From the NCBI GenBank assembly GCA_963854835.1, contig OY978526.1, forward strand, positions 72,512,418 to 72,576,417: DNA of 64,000 bases. Direction: 5' to 3'. Numbering within the stretch: position 1 is the stretch's first letter; every line of letters starts with the position of its first letter. Shown piece after piece: positions 48,055 to 55,800 of this stretch. The notes beneath the pieces are model-generated. The model did no database searches, was not told where the DNA came from, and was given only the letters and a program-made list of their open reading frames with translations. A program made the position numbers and the translations under genes. The DNA is from Megamerina dolium (Eukaryota; Arthropoda; Insecta; Diptera; Megamerinidae).

Positions 48055-49839
48055 TAAATATATATATATATGCATGCATAGGCTTGTATGTTGCCATTAT
48101 GCCATTGTGTGTGTCACTTTGCGTGCTGATAATTAAGCTTCTACCGTGTATTCTTACAAATGTGTAGATTTATGTATACATATGTTCAAGTTCTCCTTAA
48201 ACATTTTCAAGGTTGTTTGTATACCTCCACTGTACACAAATGTGTATATACATTCAAATGTATATTGTATGTATATAAACATAAAGGTGTATATTCGAGT
48301 ATGTTTAGAGAATAAAATTTGGATTCTTTAATTCTCTCTAAGCTGTAATTGAATTGAAAGAATTTTTGAATCAAAATCAAGGTGAAAAATATTACATGCC
48401 ATGATTAGAAAGACATTGAAATGTTGAACAGATGGTGGCGGTAGTGTTGGTGCATTTAAAATACTATTAATTTTAAAAAACTAACACTTTTTTATCTCTT
48501 TTTTTATCAAAATTTTTCTTACCATATACATAGATCCGATCTAGAGTCATTGCAATTCCAGTTGACTTGTGAAATTTCACGAATTAAGGTCAAGGCACAA
48601 TATCGATCAAGTGGTGTTTTGTTACTTATCAAAGCATCCGGTGCTGGTGATTATTGGGGCGAATACGGTGCGTATACTTAACAATAATTATTTAATTATA
48701 TATTTACATGATTGTAGGTGGCTTTTCGTTATAAATTTATCATGAGAAATAATTTTTATATGACCAAATTAGTAGTAATAAACATTTTCCCATGTGTGAC
48801 TTCATACAAAAATTTTCTAACAAATTTTTACTCAGAAATTGAAGAGATTCAAGTTAAAGATTAATATCAGTTTTTAAAGAATCTTGATATTTAAAACTTA
48901 TTTTTCATCTAAATAATATTCCATACAAAATTTAAAATCATTCCATTTGCAATAAAAATTATTTTTAAGGTAATATTTTTTCAAAGAAATTTTGAAAATA
49001 TTTGTATGAAAGCTAACATTATTTTATAATACATCAATCTGAAACTTTGAGTATATTATTTCTCCATCAAAATACTACCACTAAACAAAATTCCAAGTCA
49101 TTCGGTTAATAAATCAATATAGCCCACATACAAAAGGTTCACTTTTTTTACTAGAAATCGACGAATTTATATGAAAGTTATCATCATTATTCAATGCATC
49201 GCTCTGAAGCTTATTTTTATATCAAAATACTACGCCATACACAATTTTTAATAATTTGGTTAATAATTAAATATAGATCCCATACAAAATTTATTAATTT
49301 CTGTATAAAAAATAAAAATTTTTGAACGAAATTAACGAATTTTGTAATTTTTTTGTGACGTCATGATCAAACCTAGCAAAATGGCTACTACAATTTTTTT
49401 CTTAATATTAATTTTATATATTAACATTAACATTCATTTGCGTTCTCCTACATAGAGGGTGTCAAAGCGAAAATCTACTTCAAGGCCACACCACATGAAG
49501 CTGAGGATGGTCGCACTTTCTTGAGAACGGAACAAGTTAAAATGGACTTTAACGTTAAGGACATTCGAATGGGTGTTGATAATATTGCTAATGGAAATTC
49601 AGTAATACGTAAGTGAAAAAATTTATATTTTTATTCACCAAAAAATATGATAATAAAAACCCCTTCTTTTAATTTTAATTACAGAAGCTGCATTGAATTT
49701 GTTCATCAATTCAAATGCCCAGGAATTGTTGAAAGAGATGAAACCATCGTTGCGTAGCAAATTGACACTTGTTATACGCAATTTTATGGATAGATTATTT
49801 ACAAAGATTCCACTCGACGAATGGATTAATTTGAATTAA
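25412..49839 (+). CDS. takeout/JHBP family secreted protein, six exons
   Basis: Spliced CDS: 25412-25475, 32951-33069, 34571-34692, 48534-48667, 49456-49608, 49685-49839. The total is 747 bp, giving 248 residues plus TAA. All introns are GT-AG and the phases (1, 0, 2, 1, 1) join without a break. Residues 1-19 form a signal peptide ([19 protein letters not shown]). Cys28 and Cys38 match the disulfide pair near the N terminus of takeout/haemolymph juvenile-hormone-binding (JHBP) proteins. [13 protein letters not shown] motif and N95-I-T (a possible glycosylation site) follow. The C-terminal helix ends in [13 protein letters not shown]. Length fits the family (about 240-250 residues). Members are secreted carriers of hydrophobic ligands linked to feeding, circadian output and chemosensation; the ligand here is unknown. 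The family call is firm; the exact orthologue is not decided. Introns 1 and 3 are swollen by transposons. Confidence 0.93.
26024..27318 (-). mobile_element. IS630/Tc1-mariner superfamily element, nearly intact
   Basis: A 31-bp terminal inverted repeat starting AAGGGTTATCCATTTTGCGG lies at 26024-26054 and 27288-27318 with one mismatch. TA lies outside both ends (26022-26023, 27319-27320). The length is 1,295 bp. It sits in intron 1 of the takeout-like gene in antisense. Confidence 0.93.
26129..27204 (-). pseudogene. DDE transposase with two frame lesions
   Basis: It starts [20 protein letters not shown] (helix-turn-helix, DUF4817-like N terminus) and continues to [11 protein letters not shown]. 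There the frame slips (about 26780) to [17 protein letters not shown] (first Asp). [12 protein letters not shown] carries the second Asp and [12 protein letters not shown] the third acidic position. A second slip in a run of nine A (about 26320-26330) moves to [17 protein letters not shown]. It ends [11 protein letters not shown]. Apart from these slips the roughly 355 residues are open, so this copy is young. One slip is in a homopolymer and could be an assembly error. Confidence 0.88.
27411..27535. mobile_element. diverged copy of the TATAGTCAACG MITE
   Basis: TTATAGTCAAAGTTATAGAT, then GACATATTTC and CAAAAATCTGTCAGAAAG, align with the reverse complement of the MITE at 63145-63262. The right end is decayed. 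Confidence 0.6.
27527..27810. repeat. 143-bp tandem duplication including a SINE 3' end
   Basis: TATTATGACAGCTTAAG, CTGCTAATGAA, AATATAACAAAT, CCTTACTAAAAAAA and the SINE 3' end AAATATG..CATTTATAAGCC occur twice, 143 bp apart. Confidence 0.8.
27768..27976 (-). mobile_element. SINE copy, 3' part
   Basis: It runs from poly-A plus TAAATATGTGTCATTTATAAG (read on +) to CTGAGCTTTGTCACTGAGTT and TTTTTCCAT. The rest of a SINE, including the head, reappears at 28562-28690 beyond a TTAA-flanked insertion. Confidence 0.8.
27981..28561. mobile_element. TTAA-flanked inverted-repeat element, truncated copy
   Basis: It begins GGTAGTAGTCCGGTGTGATG right after TTAA (27977-27980). It matches 46459-47060 over most of its length (e.g. 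AACAGATTCATACACACTAC, GGCGCGCTCTCTTATTTTAG). It stops at TTTCGGTCTGAAA and lacks the right terminus. Confidence 0.75.
28562..28690 (-). mobile_element. SINE head and 5' body
   Basis: On the minus strand it carries the tRNA-like head: AACTACTGG..., GGTCTTCTAATCTGTAG, then GGGTTCAATATCAGG (box B). It continues into CAATTCTTCAGGCAGTAACA. Together with 27768-27976 it represents one SINE family member split by the TTAA element. Confidence 0.7.
29190..29420 (-). pseudogene. mariner transposase fossil
   Basis: The minus strand reads [20 protein letters not shown], then [10 protein letters not shown]. This is the [19 protein letters not shown] region of mariner, with the catalytic Asp-Glu replaced by Thr-Tyr. 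The flanks are too decayed to bound. Confidence 0.7.
30019..30516. mobile_element. MITE with TTA target duplication
   Basis: The left end TAGCCTCGACAGACGGCAGC and the right end are inverted repeats that both run on through GTTAATCCGGATTAACG. The right copy has one extra ACAG unit. TTA flanks both sides (30016-30018, 30517-30519). A 3-bp TWA duplication is typical of PIF/Harbinger. It has no coding capacity and lies in intron 1. Confidence 0.75.
31056..31103. repeat. perfect 48-bp palindrome
   Basis: The two 24-bp arms meet with no spacer at CGC|GCG (centre between 31079 and 31080). Every base pair matches out to CCTATAGG at both ends. It lies in intron 1 of the takeout-like gene. The function is unknown. 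Confidence 0.95.
31104..32950. other. remainder of intron 1, no recognised feature
   Basis: Very AT-rich, with poly-A and poly-T runs. It ends in the splice acceptor of exon 2. Confidence 0.4.
32951..33069 (+). CDS. takeout-like gene exon 2 (cysteine pair)
   Basis: The acceptor is ...GAATAG| and the donor is GAG|GTGAGT. The exon encodes residues 22-61, including C28 [10 protein letters not shown]38 and the VPELDIFE segment typical of the N-terminal part of takeout/JHBP proteins. It ends in phase 0. Confidence 0.92.
33750..34395 (-). pseudogene. mariner transposase fossil in intron 2
   Basis: On the minus strand the pieces are [12 protein letters not shown] (helix-turn-helix, near 34290), [14 protein letters not shown] (first catalytic region, Asp lost) and [28 protein letters not shown], the VFWDAHGVLFIDYLEKGKTI block of irritans-type mariners. 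Stops and shifts are numerous. Confidence 0.8.
34571..34692 (+). CDS. takeout-like gene exon 3
   Basis: The acceptor TTTTTACAG| is strong and the donor is CG|GTAAGT (phase 2). The exon encodes residues 62-101 plus two bases. It includes the family-typical run [19 protein letters not shown], with N95-I-T as a possible N-glycosylation site. Confidence 0.93.
34931..38038 (-). mobile_element. full-length RTE-clade non-LTR retrotransposon
   Basis: Perfect 12-bp duplications ATTGATTTTAAT flank it (34919-34930 and 38039-38050). The 3' end (low coordinate) has short AAGT repeats instead of poly-A, as usual for RTE elements. The length is about 3.1 kb. It is antisense within intron 3 of the takeout-like gene. 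The presence of both duplications and the complete 5' leader suggest recent arrival. Confidence 0.93.
34942..37732 (-). pseudogene. RTE endonuclease-reverse transcriptase, three lesions
   Basis: An AP-type endonuclease comes first: [20 protein letters not shown] (Glu), [10 protein letters not shown] (Asp/Asn), [10 protein letters not shown] (final Asp-His). The reverse transcriptase follows in an uninterrupted 593-codon stretch (36723-34942): [29 protein letters not shown] (first Asp), [22 protein letters not shown] (catalytic YVDD, where most relatives have YADD), and the C-terminal [14 protein letters not shown]. Lesions are a frameshift near 37465-37499, a TGA at about 36994 (probably from an Arg codon, QRT*NQIDHV) and a frameshift near 36815. 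With these it cannot make the full protein. Confidence 0.93.
38240..38800 (-). pseudogene. mariner transposase fossil
   Basis: Minus-strand pieces are [27 protein letters not shown] (the HxDNA second-Asp region) and, in other frames, [10 protein letters not shown] near 38530. It resembles mariner between the second and third Asp. It is heavily decayed and the ends are not found. Confidence 0.65.
38880..39385. repeat. diverged mini-me/Helitron-like monomers
   Basis: It shows AGCGAGCCACACCCAC, GTAACTCCCATACGAAGTG, CGCTATAACTTCGGTAGTC and ACTTAGACTAATACTGAAGT, the same motif order as the 153-bp units of the element that follows. There is no (GTCY)n block. Confidence 0.6.
39388..40668 (+). mobile_element. 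mini-me/Helitron-like non-autonomous element
   Basis: It starts ATACCCTGCATAATGCAATA and carries a TATATAT proto-microsatellite (about 39472) and a (GTCC/GTCT)n tract (39518-39562). It then has four to five 153-bp units (CTCCCATACAAAG at about 39862, 40015, 40170, 40311, 40464). It ends GCAGGGTATAGTTTGGTCGG, then a hairpin GTCGGC CCCA GCCGAC and TGTAAGGAGA. TA and GTCY tracts are the hallmark of mini-me elements of Diptera. A 3' hairpin is a Helitron feature. Confidence 0.8.
39518..39562. repeat. (GTCY)n proto-microsatellite
   Basis: Eleven tetranucleotide units, GTCC followed by GTCT. Confidence 0.95.
40676..41700 (+). pseudogene. mariner element, plus-strand transposase pseudogene
   Basis: The start [20 protein letters not shown] is followed by stops. 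The longest open part reads [77 protein letters not shown]. The first catalytic Asp (TGDEKW) is Tyr (TGYEKW). The third-Asp region near 41500 is decayed (RLALVPTDY). A shorter relative lies at 54744-55213. It directly follows the element ending at 40668. Confidence 0.85.
41899..42326. mobile_element. MITE with GGGTGGATCGC end
   Basis: The left end ACATTAGGGTGGATCGCTCC and the right end GCGATCCTCTCTTATGT are imperfect inverted repeats. Further inside, CGAAACGTTCTCGG faces CCGAGAACGTTTCAAC. It has no coding capacity. Superfamily is undecided. Confidence 0.6.
42700..44212 (-). mobile_element. mini-me/Helitron-like element, inverted partner
   Basis: This is a minus-strand copy of the family at 39388-40668. 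It begins with the hairpin end TCTCCTTACAGTCGGCTGGG, then GCCGACC. It contains 140-159-bp units (TATGGRAGC near 42851, 42989, 43143, 43425, 43578, 43737) and a short (GACA/GACG)n tract at about 44037-44070. It ends ATTATGCAGGGTATAA. It is longer than its partner by one to two units. Confidence 0.8.
44213..46240. other. intron 3 interior, little recognised
   Basis: AT-rich. A piece near 44536-44615 (TGGGGATGCCAATTTGCGGG, then GATCCCGAAATTTTT) recalls one end of the hAT remnant at 3816. (CAG)5 lies near 45225. The rest is unassigned. Confidence 0.35.
46250..46400. repeat. single mini-me/Helitron-like monomer
   Basis: GGCTAGCCGCGCCCATTATT, AGCTTCCATACAAAGTCGTG and AACGTCATATTTTACGTAGT follow the motif order of one 153-bp unit. 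Confidence 0.5.
46459..47128. mobile_element. TTAA-flanked inverted-repeat element, complete copy
   Basis: The ends are inverted repeats GGTAGTAGTCCGGTGYGA (18 bp, one mismatch). TTAA follows the right end (47129-47132) and GTAA precedes the left (46455-46458). The 670-bp interior has no reading frame. TTAA is the piggyBac-type target, but the GG start is not the usual piggyBac CCY terminus, so superfamily is open. Confidence 0.75.
47140..48000. other. intron 3 interior, no recognised feature
   Basis: Contains short CAA and ACA runs near 47260 and 47590. There is no element with clear ends. Confidence 0.35.
48006..48072. repeat. (TA)n microsatellite
   Basis: About 22 TA units (48006-48050), then TGTACTAAA and a further short TA run. 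Confidence 0.95.
48534..48667 (+). CDS. takeout-like gene exon 4
   Basis: The acceptor is ACATAG| and the donor is G|GTGCGT (phase 1). The exon encodes residues 103-146 ([20 protein letters not shown], then [20 protein letters not shown] and WGEY), with the arginine codon split across the intron. This alternating strand pattern fits the central beta-wrap of the fold. The preceding intron is 13.8 kb. Confidence 0.92.
48860..49340. repeat. diverged 160-bp tandem units in intron 4
   Basis: Segments with ATGAAAGYTA...ATCATTATT, GAARCTT, ATCAAAATACTAC and CCCAYACAAAA repeat about every 163 bp (49007 and 49170, plus a weak first unit). They recall the CCCATACAAAA monomers elsewhere in the window. 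Confidence 0.5.
49456..49608 (+). CDS. takeout-like gene exon 5
   Basis: The acceptor is CTACATAG| and the donor is C|GTAAGT (phase 1). The exon encodes residues 148-197 ([18 protein letters not shown] and on to NIANGNSVI). An alternative AG two bases downstream would break the frame, which fixes the acceptor at 49454-49455. Confidence 0.92.
49685..49839 (+). CDS. takeout-like gene exon 6 and stop
   Basis: The acceptor AATTACAG| follows a 76-bp intron. The exon encodes Q198 to N248 ([18 protein letters not shown]... [13 protein letters not shown]) and then TAA. The amphipathic C-terminal helix is typical of the family's ligand-binding domain. Confidence 0.93.
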
Positions 49840-49931
49840 TTTGAAGTAATTCGAATTAAATAAATTATAAGTATTGTGACAAATTAATTATAGATTACCA
49901 GTGAGTGTATATGTAATGTATGTATATTTAT

Positions 49932-49937
49932 AATAAA
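49932..49937 (+). other. polyadenylation signal of the takeout-like gene
   Basis: Canonical AATAAA lies 93 bp after the stop codon and is followed by a T-rich stretch. A second AATAAA at 49859-49864 is too close to the stop to be the preferred choice but could also be used. Confidence 0.5.
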
Positions 49938-49939
49938 TT

Positions 49940-50435
49940 ATTTTAATTTATGTTTAATTGCAATTTTTATTTCTTTCTTTACAATATTTTCTCTTTTTTT
50001 TTTTTCTTTTGTTTAATTTATTTTACTTTGATTCTAATTATTGAATAAATTACATGTAAGTACGACGAGTATAGTAAGGTTTTATTTGTTTACTTGATTG
50101 TTTTAAGTAAAGAGGTAAAATATAATAAATATGGCTCTTCATATCAATAAAAGTCGATACGACCTATCATAAAAATCGTAACGATTAAAAAGTTTGTTCG
50201 TATGGCAAGCTAACAACTTGGTCTTTGGCAGGACAAGAAAAGCTGGCTTTCAAAATTGAAATTTTTATGAAGTTCGGTCCCAATGCTCTCAGAGTGCCCA
50301 TCGAGGGACAAAATATATGATAACATTTTTCTTAGTGTAGTTACTCACTATCCTAAGTAAGTAAGTAAGTATCCTATGATAAGTATGACCGATTTTTAAT
50401 TTTATAATAACATGAATTTCGTAAGAGCGACCCTG
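49940..50435. other. region downstream of the takeout-like gene
   Basis: AT-rich with a (TAAG)n-like run near 50355. No gene was recognised. Confidence 0.35.
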
Positions 50436-50439
50436 AGGA

Positions 50440-51085
50440 GCAGAGTTAAAGGGTAACTACTTTTGGGTGATACGTTGAGACAGAAAAATTAATGTGTGTC
50501 GGTCATAAATAACGCGGGCCCACTTAACCGGCCTACAAATAGACACGACCGTATAATGTACGAAGCTAGTGATCGATTAACAATAGCCCAGACTATTCTG
50601 AGATTAGGTTGAACCTCTGTCCGCTTGTGCGGATTCCCCATTTACTATAAACAAAACCCCAAGCTTTGGACGCGCCAGTACCGGACACTCACACACGAGG
50701 CGAGTTATGAACTCCGAATCTTCGAATAATCAGGTCCGGTGATGTCTAGCCTACTTGCATGCCTCCCTGTCAGGCAATTCCACGTAATACCAGCATTCTA
50801 AGCGCTTGTCTATTAAGCGCTAGTCGGTAATTTGTTTGTTTTGATTCCAGTACTGCCCAAGTTGATCGGATAGTTACACACGAGTGTTCCAAACTCATAT
50901 CTAGCATTCGTTTTCTGTTATGCGTCCGAAGTTATGAGAAGTTGCCATTGGAATACCAATACTCCCCTTATCAGAAAGATTTTCCTGATATGTCTTTGTG
51001 CCCTGGCACCCATATAAGGTGAATGTTGAACTGTTCGGACATCGCGTTAAGAGATATTCAGCAGTTATGGGCTACTGATAAATTC
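50440..51085 (-). pseudogene. non-LTR retrotransposon RNase H and C-terminal fragment
   Basis: The minus strand reads MSEQFNIHLIWVPGHKDISG, the last conserved block of RNase H (VPGHxGIxGNE), and further down EFITRLVCECPVLARPKLG, the C-terminal Cys motif. The GC content is clearly above the surrounding DNA. Stops and shifts are frequent. It belongs to the I/R1/LOA type. Confidence 0.75.
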
Positions 51086-51338
51086 AGATGAACTCTGCTA
51101 TGAAATCAGAAAAAAATAATAGAAATACCACCTGTCACCGCATCACATCAAAGAAATTTAATTCCTTGAAGAAAAAAAAATATAAAATTATTGACTCATT
51201 GCCCATATTCGTCTGATTTATCACCTATTGAATTTTTCCTGTTAGATTTTATAGCACCTGAAGTAGCCGTTGAAGCATTAGGTAAGAGGGGGATGGGACA
51301 AATGTTGCGAAAACCGATATCTAAAAATATATATATAT

Positions 51339-51495
51339 ATATGTGGCACTTATAACCCCCAAAGGACTCTTTGGCCGAGCTTCTCTTCCATTACTGTTGT
51401 GCGTGTGAAATTTTGGACACCTACCTACAATTTGGGACCTACTTATTTTAGCCGGTTCCGAACGGCAGAACCCCTGTGACATCACTTTTTCTGAG
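51339..51495 (-). mobile_element. SINE copy, 5'-truncated
   Basis: ATGTGGCACTTATAACCCCC, GAGCTTCTCTTCCATTACTG, TTTTAGCCGGTTCCGAACGG and TGTGACATCACTTTTTCTGA. It has a small internal duplication (ACCTACC...ACCTACTT). It ends before the tRNA-like head. Confidence 0.85.
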
Positions 51496-52379
51496 AATAT
51501 TTTGAAAAATACCGAAAACCTTGTACAAAAGATATGCTTCTTAAGTGTTTCTGTAAACTTTTAGGGTTGCCATTGTATTGAGAAATAAAGTAAACGTCAA
51601 AATTTCGGCTACTTGACAAAAATTTAACGAGGCAATGACACGAAACCACGTAAACGCCCTTGAAAATATTTCCAATGTCTTCTACAATCTTATAATCAGA
51701 GAAGAGCCATTGATAGAACATATACCCCCTGAAAAATTATGTGCCCCAAAATCGCATATCATATAACCAAAGATCAACAATCAATTGACATTACGTTGGG
51801 ATTATCAATTATTATCAATTATCATCTCTAATTGAATACGAATATTTTTTGACAAATGGTCAAAGCCGGTTTGCAATATTACAAATTGTAGTAATTAACA
51901 AGTTAACCAGTTAGTTTGCCTCATATATAAAACATTAAGTTGATAATTAACATTTCAAAAAAAAAAATCTTCTTAAAAATGTTGAATTTATATGGCAAAC
52001 ACAAAAGTCAATAAAATGTAATGTGTCTGGAAACACTATTGAACAATGTTTTATGAATATTTCATACAGGGAAATACTCGTATATTTCCAAGTCGAGTAG
52101 TCGAGTAGAGTCTACTTAGAATTCGAAATGAAAATACAAATTATTGATAGGTTAGGTTTAAGTTAATAGCTACCCATAAATGCTTAATTCTTAATGTGCA
52201 ATAATTTCTCAAGATACAGACAATTTAACAATTAATTTATGCAAATTATAATTATTAGCATTAGTACTTTTATATTCTGCAGACAAGTGTAAGGGCATAT
52301 TCATTGTGATCGTATATTTGTAACAACTAGAAAAAGGATCCACAGGTAAAGAGTATATTCTTGATCGTCGCCGATAATA

Positions 52380-52557
52380 AAAGTATAATAATCAGCTGCC
52401 ACGCCCACATGGAACAATCAAATATACTAATGGTAAAACAATTTTCAGCTTCAACCTGTGATTACTTACTTCGAATTCCATCTAAGCCAATAACAATATT
52501 TGACACTTTGATTTCATGTATACAAAGTTACGAAAAGGTCGGCACAGACCGACTGTA
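52380..52557 (+). mobile_element. 3' end of a mini-me/Helitron-like element
   Basis: CAGCTGCCACGCCCACATGG leads to GGTCGGCACAGACCGACTGT, AAGATC. The hairpin stem GTCGG/CCGAC and the TGTAAG that follows match the ends at 40668 and 42700. Confidence 0.65.
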
Positions 52558-52718
52558 AGATCATGTTTGAATTATTATTTTACCAATAATAATATTGTCG
52601 CTTGAAACATTTATCTTCTATATCACGGAATTCATAATTCGTACTATTGACAGTTTCTCGTAAAAACTAAAAGTTCAAAGAATATCACTTACTCCGAAGT
52701 ACAATACATCACGAGGAT

Positions 52719-53542
52719 TGATCAATAAGTACCCGTATTTGAAGACGAGTGAAATATGTGAATGAAATTGGCATAACCGTCGTATACTGCATCCTGTGAA
52801 ATGGCATCTAACTAAATTTCAGACTGATTCATGGAAGAGTTTTCATTTGGCAGCCAGTCTATATAGATCGGTGGTATGGTTCGTTATCTGAAATATTGGT
52901 TCAACCAATTTAAGTGAGATTATATATTAGTTTTTGATAAGAAGTGACCAAGCCACACAGCAGACGTGGTTATTTTTTTTGGGATACGATGGGAATAAGC
53001 CTCATAGGCTTTTCGCAGAAAGATAGAACAATTATGAGAAGAGTTTTCATTTGTCAGCCAGTCTATATAGATGGTGCGTGATGTGATTATATATTAGTTT
53101 TTGATAAGAAGTGACCAAGACACACAGCAGACGTGGTTATTTTTTTGGGATACGACGAGAATATGCCTCATAGGCTTTTCGCAGAAAGATAGAAAAATCA
53201 CGAGAGAGTAATACAGTGAGTTATTGTACCGATTCGAGAAATTGAAGAAAGCACCCCCTTATTTAATTAAGAAAAATGTCTTGCTTCACCATCTATATGC
53301 TCCCGCATCCACCAAGACCACGCGATCATGACCGATGCGAATTTTTTCTGTTTCCCAAAATTTAAATACGTTCCAGAGAAATAAAACGATCCTCAAACGA
53401 GCAGCTTAACACAAAATTTTTTGAAGTTGCTAAAGGAATAACAGAAATATTGATAAAAACATGGAAACGTGTCGTCCAAATTAACAAAAAAAAAAATTTT
53501 TAACTTGTGTCTTCATTCCTAATACGAATACTTATTGATCGA
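52719..53542 (+). mobile_element. mariner-like deletion derivative with internal duplication
   Basis: The ends GATCAATAAGTACCCGTATT and, inverted, GATCAATAAGTATTCGTATT are terminal repeats. A plus-strand remnant near 53330 reads RCEFFLFPKFKY, the APCDFFLFPK third-Asp region. 52838-53210 is a tandem duplication. Confidence 0.7.
52838..53210. repeat. tandem duplication of about 200 bp
   Basis: AGAGTTTTCATTTGKCAGCC through CTTTTCGCAGAAAGATAGAA occurs twice. The second copy lacks about 35-45 bp after CTATATAGAT. Confidence 0.85.
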
Positions 53543-54740
53543 CTCTAGTAACTATATACAATTCGATTGAATTAAAAAGTCATAAATCTCTGCAATACCT
53601 GATTTCCATATATGATATTACTCGTAGAAATACAATACATACATACATATGATACTATATATAAATATAAATCGTTAAATTCTTAAAATTATGTACAATG
53701 TAGTTAAAAAGAAGCAGAGAAAAAGGCAGATAACCATTACAATATTTATTTATTACAATATGTCAAGAAAATTGTAATCAAATTCAACGTATTCTCATTA
53801 AATTATATTACGTAGAATTCGAAAAAAAAAAAGTATAATGAAAAGGGGCGTTTTAGTTTTTTACTCAAATGATGATGAGCTGTCATGATCACGAGTATAC
53901 GGTAGATATTCAGCTTCAACAACGAAATCATATTCATTCATCAAAAGCACGTAATTTTCAGAAGCTGTTCTCATTCATATCAAATATGTAATAAATGCTT
54001 GATATTTAACAAATGAAATTTAACGACTACTGGCTTCATATTTTTTTTTATTCAGACGTCGATTAAAAATTATATATAGTACCTACCTATTACAGTGATC
54101 CTTACTGTGATCCGACTGTTGAATTCACTTGTGTGCGCTTATATATTTTCTTCTCTCTCTCTTCATTGCTTTAAAGATTCAAATGTCCAAATGTTACATA
54201 AAACTTTTGAATCGAGGTCTTCTTAGAGATTGATTGGCATTGATTTCCCCAAACTACTTACTCCACCATTGAAGTTTGCGTCTGATAGTGAACTGTGGCA
54301 CAAATTCCCTGAATACTGGGACATCACTAACTATAACTTCAACAAGCTATTGAATAAAGAGAGAGAATGCCAAACTTAGAAACGTAAATGGTACAGACAA
54401 CTACCGACAAATAATGGGTTAGAAACCCCAAAATAGTAGATTGGACTGAGTGTCATATTGTGCAGGGGGACTATATGAATATTCGGTTTATAGAGATTTT
54501 TGTGGTCAAATTGTTGAAATTAACATGTCGGCTAGACTGTGCAGAGTGCTCTAGCAAAAACGTAGTGTGAAACTGAGCTCTCTTCGAAATCCGATCATAT
54601 TAATACCACTTAAATGTTAGAAACCGTGCTGTAGGTTTGAAATATTTTTTTTTTTCTCTTTTTCTCTTTGCTAAAGAAATGTCCTCCCCGCATGGAAATC
54701 TTAAAAAAAATATTGGGAGATGTCGCTACTAGTTTATTTT
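53543..54740. other. non-coding stretch
   Basis: No gene or bounded element was recognised. 54180-54600 has higher GC and might be a decayed element. Confidence 0.35.
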
Positions 54741-54743
54741 GTC

Positions 54744-55213
54744 ATTGTTTCATCTGGCAACACCATCATTTCGAAGTGTCATCATTAGGCTTTCTTTTTC
54801 AGTATCTGTCATTTCACTGAAGTGTAAAAAACATAGTTTCTGTGCACTCCGAAAATGTCCACTTTTGTATCGAATTAGGTGTTTTTGCGCTGAGTTTGAC
54901 TTCAATCTGAAGAAAAGGCTGCTGAAAGTCCTACCCCAACCGCCTTTTAGCCCAGACATTGCTCCTTACAATTAACACTTGTTCCGATCGAATACACACA
55001 GCTCTTCCATCGACCAAAAATTTGGTTGATTCATGATTTGCCTCAAAGCATGTCGACTTCTTCCGAAGCGAAATCCGTATGCTGCCAGAATGATGGCTAA
55101 AAGTAGTAGCTAGTGACGAACAATACTTTGAACATTGAATATATAACTAATTTTTCACAATAAAATTTCAATTTTCGAAAATAAATCACACGTACTTATT
55201 TATACTCACAATA
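54744..55213 (+). mobile_element. internally deleted mariner, sister of 40676-41700
   Basis: The left 100 bp (CATTGTTTCATCTGGCAACA, then CATCATTAGGCTTTC) and the right part (AAATTTCAATTTTCGAAAAT, AAATC) match the element at 40676-41700. About 550 bp of the transposase are missing between GCTGCTGAAAGTC and CTACCCC. Confidence 0.8.
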
Positions 55214-55329
55214 TACTCACGACTTTATTTGCACTAGGGAACGTGGTAGCTTTTTGTTAGGTCAAAGGTATTGTAAAGATAAAAGATATTGTTAATTATT
55301 CATGCGTTTGATCCCCAGCTAAGGCGGAA

Positions 55330-55462
55330 ATTTCAATATCAAAAGGTTTCTTAAAGATCTCTGTGACAAAGCTCAAGAATAGTGATACCACAAGAGTTTT
55401 GCCATTCGAAACCGGCTAAAGTAAGTTGGTGCCTTCTGATACTGTCCAACTTTGGCAGGCGA
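55330..55462 (+). mobile_element. SINE copy, partial
   Basis: AGATCTCTGTGACAAAGCTC, GTTTTGCCATTCGAAACCGG and CTTCTGATACTGTCCAACTT. A possible box B remnant GTTTGATCCCC lies just upstream (55307). Confidence 0.75.
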
Positions 55463-55639
55463 CATAGTTCTGGAAAAGAAGCTGTGTGGTATGACAACGA
55501 GCCTAAGTGTGCTCTCTCATAGACAGAGTCTCCCACAGAGGGCGGCCACTATAACCAACCAACTAGCCAATTATTACACACAGTCACCATCACAATTAAT
55601 ATGAAAACAAAAAATCCTCAGAATAAGCTCAGATCGACC

Positions 55640-55800
55640 TTATAAGATAAACCAAGCCTTGGGTGGAAGCAATAGGAATATTTATGGACAATAAGGGAGC
55701 ATTTGATAACACGGCATTTAACTCTCGGTTACTCGAATTCATTCATTCATTCCATTGTAAGATGGATTAATTGTTTGATAGGAGTTATCCTTAGGATGCG
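55640..55800 (+). pseudogene. non-LTR reverse transcriptase fragment
   Basis: One frame reads AIGIFMDNKGAFDNTAFNSR, the FLDIEGAFDN block holding the first catalytic Asp of I/R1-type reverse transcriptases. After a shift, IVRWINCLIG resembles the next conserved stretch. It is short and broken. Confidence 0.7.

Noticed and set aside
47830..48167. Frames ending in repeated Ile-Tyr
   Set aside because: Translation of the (TA)n microsatellite. No family similarity.
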